From: JANRIC01 sp033765345
Lineage (GTDB): Bacteria > Bacteroidota > Bacteroidia > Cytophagales > Microscillaceae
Reading direction: 5' to 3'
Assembly (NCBI GenBank): GCA_033765345.1
Contig: JANRIC010000109.1
Span: 1-9,059 of the forward strand
Length of the DNA: 9,059 bases
The position numbers and the translations under genes were made by a program. Under the pieces are notes generated by a model. It worked only from the letters and a program-made list of their open reading frames with translations. It was not told the origin of the DNA and did no database searches. Within the stretch, counting starts at the first letter, position 1. Each line of letters opens with the position of its first letter. This document shows positions 1 through 6,277 of this stretch, in pieces.

Positions 1-30
1 ATGCACGAATAAGGGCGTTTATTCGTGCAT
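1..30. repeat. Perfect 12-bp inverted repeat with 6-nt loop
   Basis: Arm 1-12 (ATGCACGAATAA) is the exact reverse complement of arm 19-30 (TTATTCGTGCAT), around the loop GGGCGT. The motif ATTCGTG recurs at once in the form CATTCGTGG, so the right arm is also part of a short direct repeat. No T-run follows on the plus strand, so it is not a standard intrinsic terminator in that direction. On the other strand the flank lies outside the window. It may be a REP-like palindrome or the edge of a larger repeated element. Confidence 0.7.
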
Positions 31-190
31 TCGTGGCAAAATTGATCATCAAGAGAGGAAATTGAATGCACTTATTTTTTATAGAATTATTGTTTGAAAA
101 TACTTGCATGGATCATTCCCACATAAATTGTCAGAGAACCGGATTTTTTTATACTTACTTTGCATGTTTTTTCAAAAACCGATCTAAATA

Positions 191-222
191 TTTGTTTAAC
201 TGTATAATTAATTCTAAATTTG
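191..222 (+). promoter_or_regulatory. Bacteroidota-type promoter (TTTG / N20 / TAAATTTG)
   Basis: TTTG at 191-194, a 20-base spacer and TAAATTTG at 215-222 match the known Bacteroidota -33 (TTG/TTTG) and -7 (TAnnTTTG) elements exactly, at the usual spacing. Transcription would start near 228-230 and run rightwards. The first large gene starts at 700, so this is either the source of a long 5' leader or the promoter of a small transcript ending before 700. Confidence 0.7.
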
Positions 223-427
223 ATTGTATTTAATTCAAAGTAACCTGCGTGCTTTTTTACAAAATCGGCAATTTAAAATTGATGTTTTTGTTTTTGATCA
301 GTGTTTTTAATGAGTTATTTAGGTGATAACTCAAAAACTTACTTCAACAACTCAGCAAAATTTCAACTATTTTATTTTAGTAATTTATACAAAATCCCCA
401 TTGGTATTTTATTGTCTAAGGTTTTTG

Positions 428-473
428 GCTTCATTAGATAAGCAATAAACCGTTCTGGATAATCTAATGAGGC
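428..473. repeat. 12-bp imperfect inverted repeat in the leader
   Basis: GCTTCATTAGAT (428-439) can pair with ATCTAATGAGGC (462-473): 11 Watson-Crick pairs and one G-U, with a 22-base loop. No uninterrupted T-run follows, so a terminator is unlikely. It would lie inside the leader if transcription starts near 229, and could be a regulatory hairpin or a palindromic protein-binding site. Confidence 0.45.
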
Positions 474-672
474 TATTATTATCAGAATATCTGATTTTTG
501 ATTGTGCTCATCTCACAAGGCTGAAATGTTATGCTCTCTTAAAAAATATTGAAATTAACGAGATTCAGAAGAGCGTTCCAAAAGAAAAAATATTTTAATC
601 GCAGTAAATCTCTGTATATCAATTCAATACACACTAAGCTAATTTTAGGGTGTTAGGCTTATATTCATATTA

Positions 673-692
673 TATCATTAATTCTAAATCTG
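673..692 (+). promoter_or_regulatory. Second copy of the -7 region next to the start codon
   Basis: Bases 673-692 repeat 203-222 with two differences in 20, sharing the core ATTAATTCTAAAT(T/C)TG. The -7-like octamer here is TAAATCTG (685-692), one mismatch from TAnnTTTG. No TTG is found at the right distance upstream, so the -33 element is poor. Initiation from here would fall at or just before the ATG at 700, giving a leaderless or nearly leaderless mRNA. Confidence 0.3.
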
Positions 693-699
693 TATTTTT

Positions 700-3600
700 A
701 TGAAACACAAGTGTACTGTCTTTCACAATCCAAAAGGAAAAGCACAAAAAGAGAGATGCCACTCCGGTTTGCCAGGTCGGTCAAGGCCTAGTACAACAAG
801 ATTCCGAGGGTTATTTCTATTAATCATACTCCTATGTTTAAGCTTTACTGGTACTTTTGCTCAGGCACAAGGCGATTTAAAAGAACTATTACGTATCCGG
901 GCAGAACGTGATGCCTCTGGTACTCGAATCTCAGGAGACCTGCACGCCTTGGTAGCTCAGTATCAGCAAAAAAATCGAAGGAGTGTGACTGCTATCAGCA
1001 GTAGTGCAGAAATGAAAATCCTGAATGATAACCTGTACCTTACCCAAAAAGACGGAAAAGTAGGGGTTAGTTTAAGGGTAGAGAATATCAGTCGTATTCA
1101 GCCCGAACTTTTTCGTCTGGGTTTTGAGGTGAATGCCGTATCCAAAAAACACGGACTGATTGAAGGCATGATACATCCCGCAAATTTACTCCGTCTGGAT
1201 GAATTGACTTCTTACGGTTTGCTTAGTGCCACAGCGATCTACAAACCTATCAATTATAAAGGCTCTGTGACCAGTGAAGCAGACGTAACGATGCGTGCAG
1301 AGCGTGCTCGCAAAGTAGCCGGAGTAGACGGCACCGGTGTCAAGATAGGAATCCTAAGTGATAGTTATAATATTTTAGGCGGTGCAAATGCTGGGGTGGC
1401 CTCTGGGGATCTTCCAGCAGGAGGTGTAACAGTTTTGGATGAAGGTGACCCAGGCAACAGTGATGAAGGAAGGGCCATGGCAGAATTGATTCATGACCTC
1501 GCTCCGGGGTCTGATTTGTTGTTTGCCACGGCTATTAGAGGCGAATCTGCGTTTGCAAATAATATCCAAGCTCTTGCCGATGCAGGCTGTAAGGTAATTG
1601 TAGACGATATCGGATACTTTGCAGAACCGTTTTTTCAGGATGGAATCATTGCCCAAAAGATTGATGAAGTGGCACAAAATCAAGATGTGGTTTATTTTGC
1701 TGCCGCCGGAAATCTCGGCAATCAGGCTTATGAATCTACCAACATTACGTTTGCACCTTTTTCAGGTCTGATAGCCTATGATTTCGAGCAGGGTACAGGC
1801 GGTTTTCTGCAAAGCTATACACTTGCTGCCGGGCAAAGACTGGTCTTATCTCTTCAATGGGATGACCCTTTTTATACCGCCAATGGTGTAGATACCGATC
1901 TAGGGATACTTATTCTCAATCAGCAATTAAATGCGCTCTTAGGCGGCTCTAATAATAATAATATCATGAATCAAACGCCTGTGGAAGTAGCCGGATACAC
2001 CAATAATACAGGAGCTCCCCAAATTGTAAACGTATTAATATTTAAAAATGCAGGACCCGACCCCGAAAGAATTAAATATGTGAATTTCGGCTCTGATGTA
2101 CGACCCAATGAGTATGATACTTTCAGCCCTACGATGAATCCACACGGTGGGGCAAATGGAGGAATAGCCGTTGGAGCAGTTCCCTATTTTAATCAGCGTG
2201 TACCCGAATCATTTACTTCCCAAGGTCCGCATACCGTTTTATTTCAAGCCAATGGTAGCCCCTTAGGCTTCGCAGACATACGCCAGAAACCAGATATATC
2301 TGCCATTGATAACGTAAACAATACATTCTTTGGAGTCAATCTGGGAGAAGATGCTTTCCCTAATTTTTCTGGTACTTCCGCGGCTGCCCCTCACGCAGCC
2401 GCGATAGCAGCCCTACTTAAAGAGAATAATCCTACTTTCACTCGAGATGATATTTACAATGCTTTGACCAGTACAGCCATCAATTTATTGACCCCAGGAT
2501 TCGACGATATCACTGGTTTCGGTCTGGTAGATGCCTATCAAGCAGTTGTGGGCAACGCTAACTTGCCTCAAAGTTTGAATATTACAGAAGGATTTGAAAC
2601 CGGAACATTGGGAGCAGGTTGGGACTTAAAAAGTACTGCCAATGGGCGGATACTCATTACTTCCACCAATTCCCCAGCCTCTGATGATTTTCACTTGACT
2701 ATGGATAATTTTTTTGACTCAAGTCCTGCCTTTTCTGGCTTGAATGAGGCCATTTTACACTTTGATGCTTCTAATCAAACAAGCGTGATACTTACATTTG
2801 ACCAGAGAGAATTTGATGATGTGGATCATCCTATGTCTGCGACTTTTTCAGGTTCTGAAAATTCAGACGGAGTAGCCCTGAGTGTAGATGGCACCAATTG
2901 GCACAGAATAGTGAGCCTAACAGGAGGAAGTTCAACCAATACCTATACTACCCAGACGTATGACCTCAGCCAGTTTGCCACTGACAATGGACTTATATTA
3001 GGAGTCAATGTCAGAATTAAGTTTCAAAATTTTAATAATTTTTCCATACCTGCCCCCAACCTCGGAGGTTTTGCCTTTGATAATATTGAGGTACAAGGCC
3101 TGAGTCAAAAACCAGTCGCTGTTTGTAAAAATATTAGCATACCATTAAAAGCAGATGGAACGGTCTCTATTACTGCCCATGATGTGGATGGTGGTAGTAG
3201 TGATGATGTAGGCATTGTCGGCAAAACTATTGACCTAAATAACTTTACTTGCGCTCAGGTTGGTCAAAATACCATTACGCTTACGGTACAAGATGCAGAC
3301 GGACAAACAGCCTTTTGTACAGCTATAGTTACCGTAGAGGACAATATTATACCCCAAATCACCTGCCCTGCCAATATCAGCGAAACGGTCGCTTTTGGTG
3401 TTACAGGCAAAGTAATCACCTACACCGAACCTACTTTCAGCGATAACTGCCCTGATGCAAACATCCAAAAAACGGCAGGTTTGGCAAGTGGAGCAACCTT
3501 CCCACTAGGTACTACCACGGTTACCTATCTAGTCACTGATGCAGCAGGCAATACGGATGAATGTAGCTTTACAGTAACTGTAAATGCAGGAACACCTCCA

Positions 3601-5349
3601 AGCAATGCCGTAACCCAGCTTTTACTGATTAATGCTGATACCGATACACCTATCAAGATGCTTCAGGAGGGAGATGAAATCAATCTTTTTGCTTCGCCAG
3701 GATTAAGCATCCAGGCAATCACCAATCCGGCAACAGTAGGAAGTGTGCGATTATTCCTCACCCGAGGGGGGGTAACTCAACGAAACCAAGTTGAAAATAT
3801 AGCCCCTTATGCGCTAAATGGAGATGCGAATGGTAATTTTAATGCATTTGTCTTCTCTACAGGTACTCACACGATTACGGCCACACCATATAGTAGTACA
3901 GGTGCCGGTGGAACAGCCGGAACACCTCTGACGATTAACTTTACAGTCATCAATCAGGCAGCCAATCAGCTTCCCATTGCCATAGTTACAGGGGCGAATC
4001 AAGTGACCGATACAGATAATAGCGGCAGCGAAGTAGTAAGCCTAAGCGGAGCAAACTCCAGCGACCCAGATGGAGGAAGTATCGTGAGCTATGCCTGGAG
4101 CGAAGGACTTACCTCTTTGGGAAGCGGCGTAAATATCAACCCAAGCCTGAGTGTAGGTACACACCTCATCACACTGACCGTAACCGATGATGAAGGCAGC
4201 AAAGGTTCTACCGATTTTAGCGTGACGGTAAATCCTGCGCCTCCTAACGGACCCAGTGTGAGTCAATTGGTGCTCATCAATGCCGACACAGATACACCGA
4301 TTAGAAACCTGGCAGAAGGAGATGTCATCAACTTGTTTGGTTCTTCATCCCTGACCGTTCAGGCATTGACCAGCCCTAGTGCTGTGGGTAGCGTCCGATT
4401 TGTACTCAACAGATCAGGTTCAACTGTCAAAACCCAGATAGAAAACCTTGCTCCTTATGCCCTAAATGGTGATGCTAACGGTAATTTTAATGCTTTTGTC
4501 TTGAGTACGGGGAGTTACAGCCTGACAGTCACCCCTTATACGGCAGCAGGCGCAGGGGGAACAGCAGGTACAGCAAAGATCATTAACTTTACGGTAGTCA
4601 ATCAAGCTCCCGGGCCTATCAGCGGAATAAGCTTTGTAAATGCCGGGGCAAGCGGTGACCCCGTAATAACTACACTTACTACAAACGGAAATGTAGTTGC
4701 TCCACAGGGATCAAAACTTAGTATTCTGGGCAATGTCACAGTTAGCGCAGGTAGTTTACGCATGACACTGGTAGGAGGTGCAGAGAATATCAATTACAGT
4801 CGGGTAGAGTCTATCCTTCCTTATGCTTTGTTTGGGGATCTGAACAACGGAACAGACATAGCGACCTACTTGGACGCCGTAGCCCCTTCACCATTGATCC
4901 AGCTTCCGGCAAGTATAGGCAGCTACAATGGGGTAATACCTCCGGGTACTTATACACTGACCTTGCAGCTATACAGCGGCGCAAATGCAAGCGGTAGTCT
5001 ACTGGATACCCGCGTGATCCAGTTTAACTTGAGCTATGGAGCAGCACGTACAGTACAAGCAAGCATAGAAATACCTTTAGGCGAATTAGTGCGTGTAGAA
5101 AAAGTATATCCCGTACCAATGCTCCACGAAGAAGTAACTTTGGTGCTTTCGGAAGCATTGGAAGGTGAATTTGAATTTATAATCACCGACCTGAACGGAA
5201 GAACTCTGTATGAAGGCAATAAAACTCAGGAGAAACCGACCAAAGAACTGATTCTAAAACTACAACAGATCATCAACAAAGGTACATTCCTGCTAGAAGT
5301 CAGCCACAAACAGCTTGAGCCTACGGTGCTAAAGCTGATACAGGAATAA
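700..5349 (+). CDS. Secreted subtilase-fold (S8/S53-like) protease with HYR, PKD and Ig-like repeats and a T9SS sorting domain
   Basis: Predicted exported serine protease of 1549 residues. Signal peptide: an unusually long basic n-region (1-37), hydrophobic core about 38-50, likely cleavage after A54 or A56. A propeptide-like stretch reaches about residue 195. Protease domain about 200-620: Asp221 (in GILSDS), Glu256 (DEGRAM, aligning with the His of subtilisin HGT), oxyanion Asn338 (AAAGN) and Ser560 (SGTSAAAPH). A beta-rich, PPC-like insertion (about 350-465) lies between Asn338 and Ser560. Then a MAM/jelly-roll-like domain (626-801), two HYR-like units (804-880, 885-963), Ig-like repeat A (968-1086), PKD (1091-1178), repeat B (1185-1302), divergent repeat C (1307-1445) and a T9SS type A tail (about 1464-1549). 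Glu in place of His and the VDDIGY motif fit the family known as peptidase S53-like within the subtilase fold. The ATG at 700 is the only ATG before the signal core; TTG at 769 would give a more ordinary n-region. Substrate unknown. The product is probably cell-surface attached or released after T9SS cleavage. Confidence 0.93.
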   Translation: MKHKCTVFHNPKGKAQKERCHSGLPGRSRPSTTRFRGLFLLIILLCLSFTGTFAQAQGDLKELLRIRAERDASGTRISGDLHALVAQYQQKNRRSVTAISSSAEMKILNDNLYLTQKDGKVGVSLRVENISRIQPELFRLGFEVNAVSKKHGLIEGMIHPANLLRLDELTSYGLLSATAIYKPINYKGSVTSEADVTMRAERARKVAGVDGTGVKIGILSDSYNILGGANAGVASGDLPAGGVTVLDEGDPGNSDEGRAMAELIHDLAPGSDLLFATAIRGESAFANNIQALADAGCKVIVDDIGYFAEPFFQDGIIAQKIDEVAQNQDVVYFAAAGNLGNQAYESTNITFAPFSGLIAYDFEQGTGGFLQSYTLAAGQRLVLSLQWDDPFYTANGVDTDLGILILNQQLNALLGGSNNNNIMNQTPVEVAGYTNNTGAPQIVNVLIFKNAGPDPERIKYVNFGSDVRPNEYDTFSPTMNPHGGANGGIAVGAVPYFNQRVPESFTSQGPHTVLFQANGSPLGFADIRQKPDISAIDNVNNTFFGVNLGEDAFPNFSGTSAAAPHAAAIAALLKENNPTFTRDDIYNALTSTAINLLTPGFDDITGFGLVDAYQAVVGNANLPQSLNITEGFETGTLGAGWDLKSTANGRILITSTNSPASDDFHLTMDNFFDSSPAFSGLNEAILHFDASNQTSVILTFDQREFDDVDHPMSATFSGSENSDGVALSVDGTNWHRIVSLTGGSSTNTYTTQTYDLSQFATDNGLILGVNVRIKFQNFNNFSIPAPNLGGFAFDNIEVQGLSQKPVAVCKNISIPLKADGTVSITAHDVDGGSSDDVGIVGKTIDLNNFTCAQVGQNTITLTVQDADGQTAFCTAIVTVEDNIIPQITCPANISETVAFGVTGKVITYTEPTFSDNCPDANIQKTAGLASGATFPLGTTTVTYLVTDAAGNTDECSFTVTVNAGTPPSNAVTQLLLINADTDTPIKMLQEGDEINLFASPGLSIQAITNPATVGSVRLFLTRGGVTQRNQVENIAPYALNGDANGNFNAFVFSTGTHTITATPYSSTGAGGTAGTPLTINFTVINQAANQLPIAIVTGANQVTDTDNSGSEVVSLSGANSSDPDGGSIVSYAWSEGLTSLGSGVNINPSLSVGTHLITLTVTDDEGSKGSTDFSVTVNPAPPNGPSVSQLVLINADTDTPIRNLAEGDVINLFGSSSLTVQALTSPSAVGSVRFVLNRSGSTVKTQIENLAPYALNGDANGNFNAFVLSTGSYSLTVTPYTAAGAGGTAGTAKIINFTVVNQAPGPISGISFVNAGASGDPVITTLTTNGNVVAPQGSKLSILGNVTVSAGSLRMTLVGGAENINYSRVESILPYALFGDLNNGTDIATYLDAVAPSPLIQLPASIGSYNGVIPPGTYTLTLQLYSGANASGSLLDTRVIQFNLSYGAARTVQASIEIPLGELVRVEKVYPVPMLHEEVTLVLSEALEGEFEFIITDLNGRTLYEGNKTQEKPTKELILKLQQIINKGTFLLEVSHKQLEPTVLKLIQE
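3601..3957 (+). repeat. Ig-like repeat A within the protease gene
   Basis: Codes for residues 968-1086. It shares about two thirds of its residues with repeat B by hand alignment, including QLxLINADTDTPI, EGDxINLF, VGSVR, a 17-residue block (APYALNGDANGNFNAFV) and GAGGTAGT. I recall this beta-sandwich repeat as common in large secreted adhesin-like and enzyme proteins of Bacteroidota and other marine bacteria. It is probably a spacer or ligand-binding module. Confidence 0.8.
3970..4233 (+). other. PKD domain region of the protease
   Basis: Residues about 1091-1178. The typical PKD features are present: the opening PIAIVTGANQ, the acidic GxNSSDPDGG turn followed by SYAWSEG, and the closing GTHLITLTVTDDEG strand. 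It sits exactly between Ig-like repeats A and B. PKD domains are extracellular beta-sandwiches that often assist substrate binding or spacing in secreted proteases and glycosidases. Confidence 0.85.
4252..4605 (+). repeat. Ig-like repeat B within the protease gene
   Basis: Codes for residues 1185-1302, the second copy of the module described at 3601-3957. The two copies share a 17-residue identical block at 3802-3852 and 4450-4500, but that block differs at six synonymous positions. The duplication is therefore old and kept by protein-level selection, not a recent copy. A third, divergent unit follows (4618-5034), recognisable by FVNAG, LPYALFGDLNNG and PPGTYTLTLQLYSG. Confidence 0.8.
5089..5346 (+). 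other. T9SS type A C-terminal sorting domain
   Basis: Residues about 1464-1549. The pattern is that of the family: VYPVP (usual form VYPNP), a strand ending VTLVLS, FEFIITDLNGRTLYEG, then GTFLLEVSH and the terminal LKLIQE. In Bacteroidota this domain routes proteins through the type IX secretion pore and is removed on export, often with attachment to surface lipopolysaccharide. Confidence 0.85.
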
Positions 5350-5373
5350 AATCCTAGAAATATCCATTCATTC

Positions 5374-5403
5374 AAAAGCCCGGACTTAAAAGTCTGGGCT
5401 TTT
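5374..5403. terminator. Bidirectional intrinsic terminator between convergent genes
   Basis: AAAAGCCCGGACTT (5374-5387) pairs with AAGTCTGGGCTTTT (5390-5403) along its whole length with one G-U pair. The arms end in A-run and T-run, so the hairpin can work on both strands. It lies 25 bases after the stop of the protease gene and about 80 bases beyond the stop of the minus-strand gene at 5487, as expected for a shared terminator. Confidence 0.85.
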
Positions 5404-5486
5404 GTTTGGCTAGTCTCTGCCCCTCTGACAATACAGAAATTCGGGTCTTCGTGAAGGATGATGACTCTACATAACACATCGTAGCA

Positions 5487-5900
5487 TTAGAACAAACCTT
5501 CAGCTTCGATTGTATCATTTTTTTCGCCCAAATCTTCGCGCATTGCCAGGATCACTTTTTCGCTTTGTTTGATAATATCAGGGATATGGGGCTTGTCTTG
5601 TAAGGTCATTTTAGTGAGTTTGTTATATTCTCGGAGGACTTCCTGACTAGCCCAGAGGATCAGGTGTTTTTTTAAATCCAGTAGGGAAAGGCGGTCTATG
5701 ATGAAAGAAGTGTTTTCTGTCGAGTTTGCATAAGTAGCCGTAAACCAAGCTTCTATAAATCTAGTATACACCACTGATTTTTCTTCCTGTAGATTTCCGG
5801 ATTTTTTGAGGCAGTTCAGATTCAGCCTGAGGAGAAGTAAATTGCTAATGGCTATCAAAACAAGCCCTATTCCTAGCATAACGCTCAAAATTTCTGTCAT
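5487..5900 (-). CDS. Small single-pass membrane protein, function unknown
   Basis: Product of 137 residues from the ATG at 5900. An N-terminal hydrophobic segment (about residues 5-26, rich in L, I, V and G, ending in RLNLN and a basic stretch) is a probable transmembrane helix. The remainder is a charged, mostly helical soluble domain with LILWASQEVLREYNKL (about 80-95) and KVILAMREDLGEKN (about 115-128). That last pattern (xLLxAxRxDLG) resembles a widespread family of small uncharacterised membrane-anchored bacterial proteins; this is from memory and not a database match. The frame stays open upstream to a GTG at 5978, but that extension runs through a strong hairpin and would put 26 residues before the membrane segment, so I chose 5900. 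It is convergent with the protease and lies downstream of the small unit at 5963-6123. Its promoter is either that unit by read-through or something I cannot see. Confidence 0.75.
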   Translation of the reverse strand: MTEILSVMLGIGLVLIAISNLLLLRLNLNCLKKSGNLQEEKSVVYTRFIEAWFTATYANSTENTSFIIDRLSLLDLKKHLILWASQEVLREYNKLTKMTLQDKPHIPDIIKQSEKVILAMREDLGEKNDTIEAEGLF

Positions 5901-5955
5901 GAAATTAATTGTATTTAAAACCTGGGTGTTGTTAAACAAGTAATGTTGTTCGTTC

Positions 5956-5984
5956 AAAAAGGGGCTTTGTGAAGACACAAAGCC
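5956..5984 (-). terminator. Intrinsic terminator or attenuator hairpin
   Basis: On the minus strand GGCTTTGTG, loop TCTT, CACAAAGCC form a perfect 9-bp stem, followed by CC and a run of five T. An A-run precedes it. It lies 9 bases after the stop of the 25-codon ORF and 62 bases before the ATG of the membrane protein gene at 5900. It could end the small transcript, or attenuate read-through into that gene. Confidence 0.7.
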
Positions 5985-5993
5985 GAGCGTTTT

Positions 5994-6071
5994 TTATTTC
6001 AGCATTACATCTTGAATACTACCAAAACCTGATGATAACCATTTGAAGCTAAACACAAGGTAATCTAGCAT
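5994..6071 (-). CDS. Putative small protein or leader peptide of 25 residues
   Basis: ATG at 6071, stop TAA at 5996-5994. The product begins MLDYLVFSFKWLSSG and ends IQDVMLK: an aromatic/aliphatic N-terminal half including a Trp, a small Ser/Gly hinge and a mixed-charge tail. I do not recognise it. The in-frame TGA just upstream fixes this ATG as the first possible start, and it sits in an A-rich leader about 14 bases from the predicted transcription start. Support is contextual: a consensus promoter just upstream (6092-6123) and an intrinsic terminator just downstream (5956-5984) bracket the ORF tightly, making a transcript of roughly 130 bases. The profile could fit a small membrane-active peptide or a regulatory leader of the downstream membrane protein gene. 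It could also be a chance ORF in a small non-coding RNA. A second overlapping ORF of 10 codons (from the ATG at 6080) precedes it in another frame. Confidence 0.4.
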   Translation of the reverse strand: MLDYLVFSFKWLSSGFGSIQDVMLK

Positions 6072-6091
6072 AAATTTTCATATTTAAAGTA

Positions 6092-6123
6092 CAAATGTAA
6101 ACCTTCCAATTTTAATTTACAAG
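6092..6123 (-). promoter_or_regulatory. Bacteroidota-type promoter (CTTG / N20 / TACATTTG)
   Basis: Read on the minus strand, CTTG (6123-6120), a 20-base spacer and TACATTTG (6099-6092) match the -33 TTG and -7 TAnnTTTG elements. Initiation would fall near 6085 and proceed leftwards into the 25-codon ORF at 6071-5994 and then the hairpin at 5984-5963. It may also supply the membrane protein gene at 5900 if the hairpin is read through. Confidence 0.65.
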
Positions 6124-6139
6124 TTACTGAAATCAAGCA

Positions 6140-6221
6140 TACAGGTCAAGTAAATAATACAGGTTTTTTCACAAGAATATTTAAAATTTATTTTGTATAA
6201 GATATTGTTTTACAGGTTTTT
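6140..6221 (-). repeat. Three ACCTGTA repeats upstream of the small promoter
   Basis: On the minus strand ACCTGTA occurs at 6217-6211, 6164-6158 and 6146-6140. The first two are extended by a preceding A-run (AAAAACCTGTA). All lie in the same orientation 17 to about 95 bases upstream of the -33 element at 6123, where binding sites for an activator or repressor would be expected. The repeat is short, so chance is not excluded. Confidence 0.3.
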
Positions 6222-6277
6222 AACTAAGAATTATTGCCTTTGAATTTACACCGGAATATATTTTATTTTTGATTCGG

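Larger units (their letters stand above)
31..699. other. Long intergenic region / probable leader of the protease gene
   Basis: About 670 bases of AT-rich DNA with no convincing gene on either strand. The longest plus-strand ATG ORF is 43 codons (310-441); I do not recognise its product and the length is unremarkable for such AT-rich DNA. What can be supported is one strong promoter (191-222), a partial second copy of its -7 region (673-692) and an imperfect inverted repeat (428-473). If the promoter at 191-222 drives the protease gene, the transcript carries a leader of about 470 bases. Confidence 0.6.
5901..6277. other. Intergenic region with a promoter / small ORF / terminator unit
   Basis: This gap between two minus-strand genes holds, reading leftwards, three ACCTGTA repeats (6221-6140), a consensus promoter (6123-6092), a 25-codon ORF (6071-5994) and a hairpin followed by a T-run (5984-5956). 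I see no clear terminator directly after the TPR gene stop at 6278. No clear separate promoter is visible between 5956 and the ATG at 5900. Confidence 0.6.

Noticed and set aside
1..30. Intrinsic terminator at the left edge
   Set aside because: The palindrome is not followed by a T-run on the plus strand, and the other flank is outside the window.
310..441. 43-codon plus-strand ORF between the promoter at 191-222 and the protease gene
   Set aside because: Product not recognised, composition simply follows the AT-rich DNA, no terminator after it and no start-site support; length is within chance expectation.
3235..3468. Antisense and alternative-frame ORFs inside the protease gene (also at 1375-1683, 3814-4002, 4042-4266 and 4602-4793)
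   Set aside because: All lie within a clearly coding frame with strong domain matches and have no recognisable product; they are shadows.
5226..5477. 83-codon minus-strand ORF over the end of the protease gene
   Set aside because: It is antisense to the T9SS domain and crosses the shared terminator; no family resemblance.
5901..5978. N-terminal extension of the small membrane protein to the GTG at 5978
   Set aside because: It runs through a terminator-like hairpin and adds a polar stretch before the membrane segment; the ATG at 5900 gives a normal membrane-protein start.
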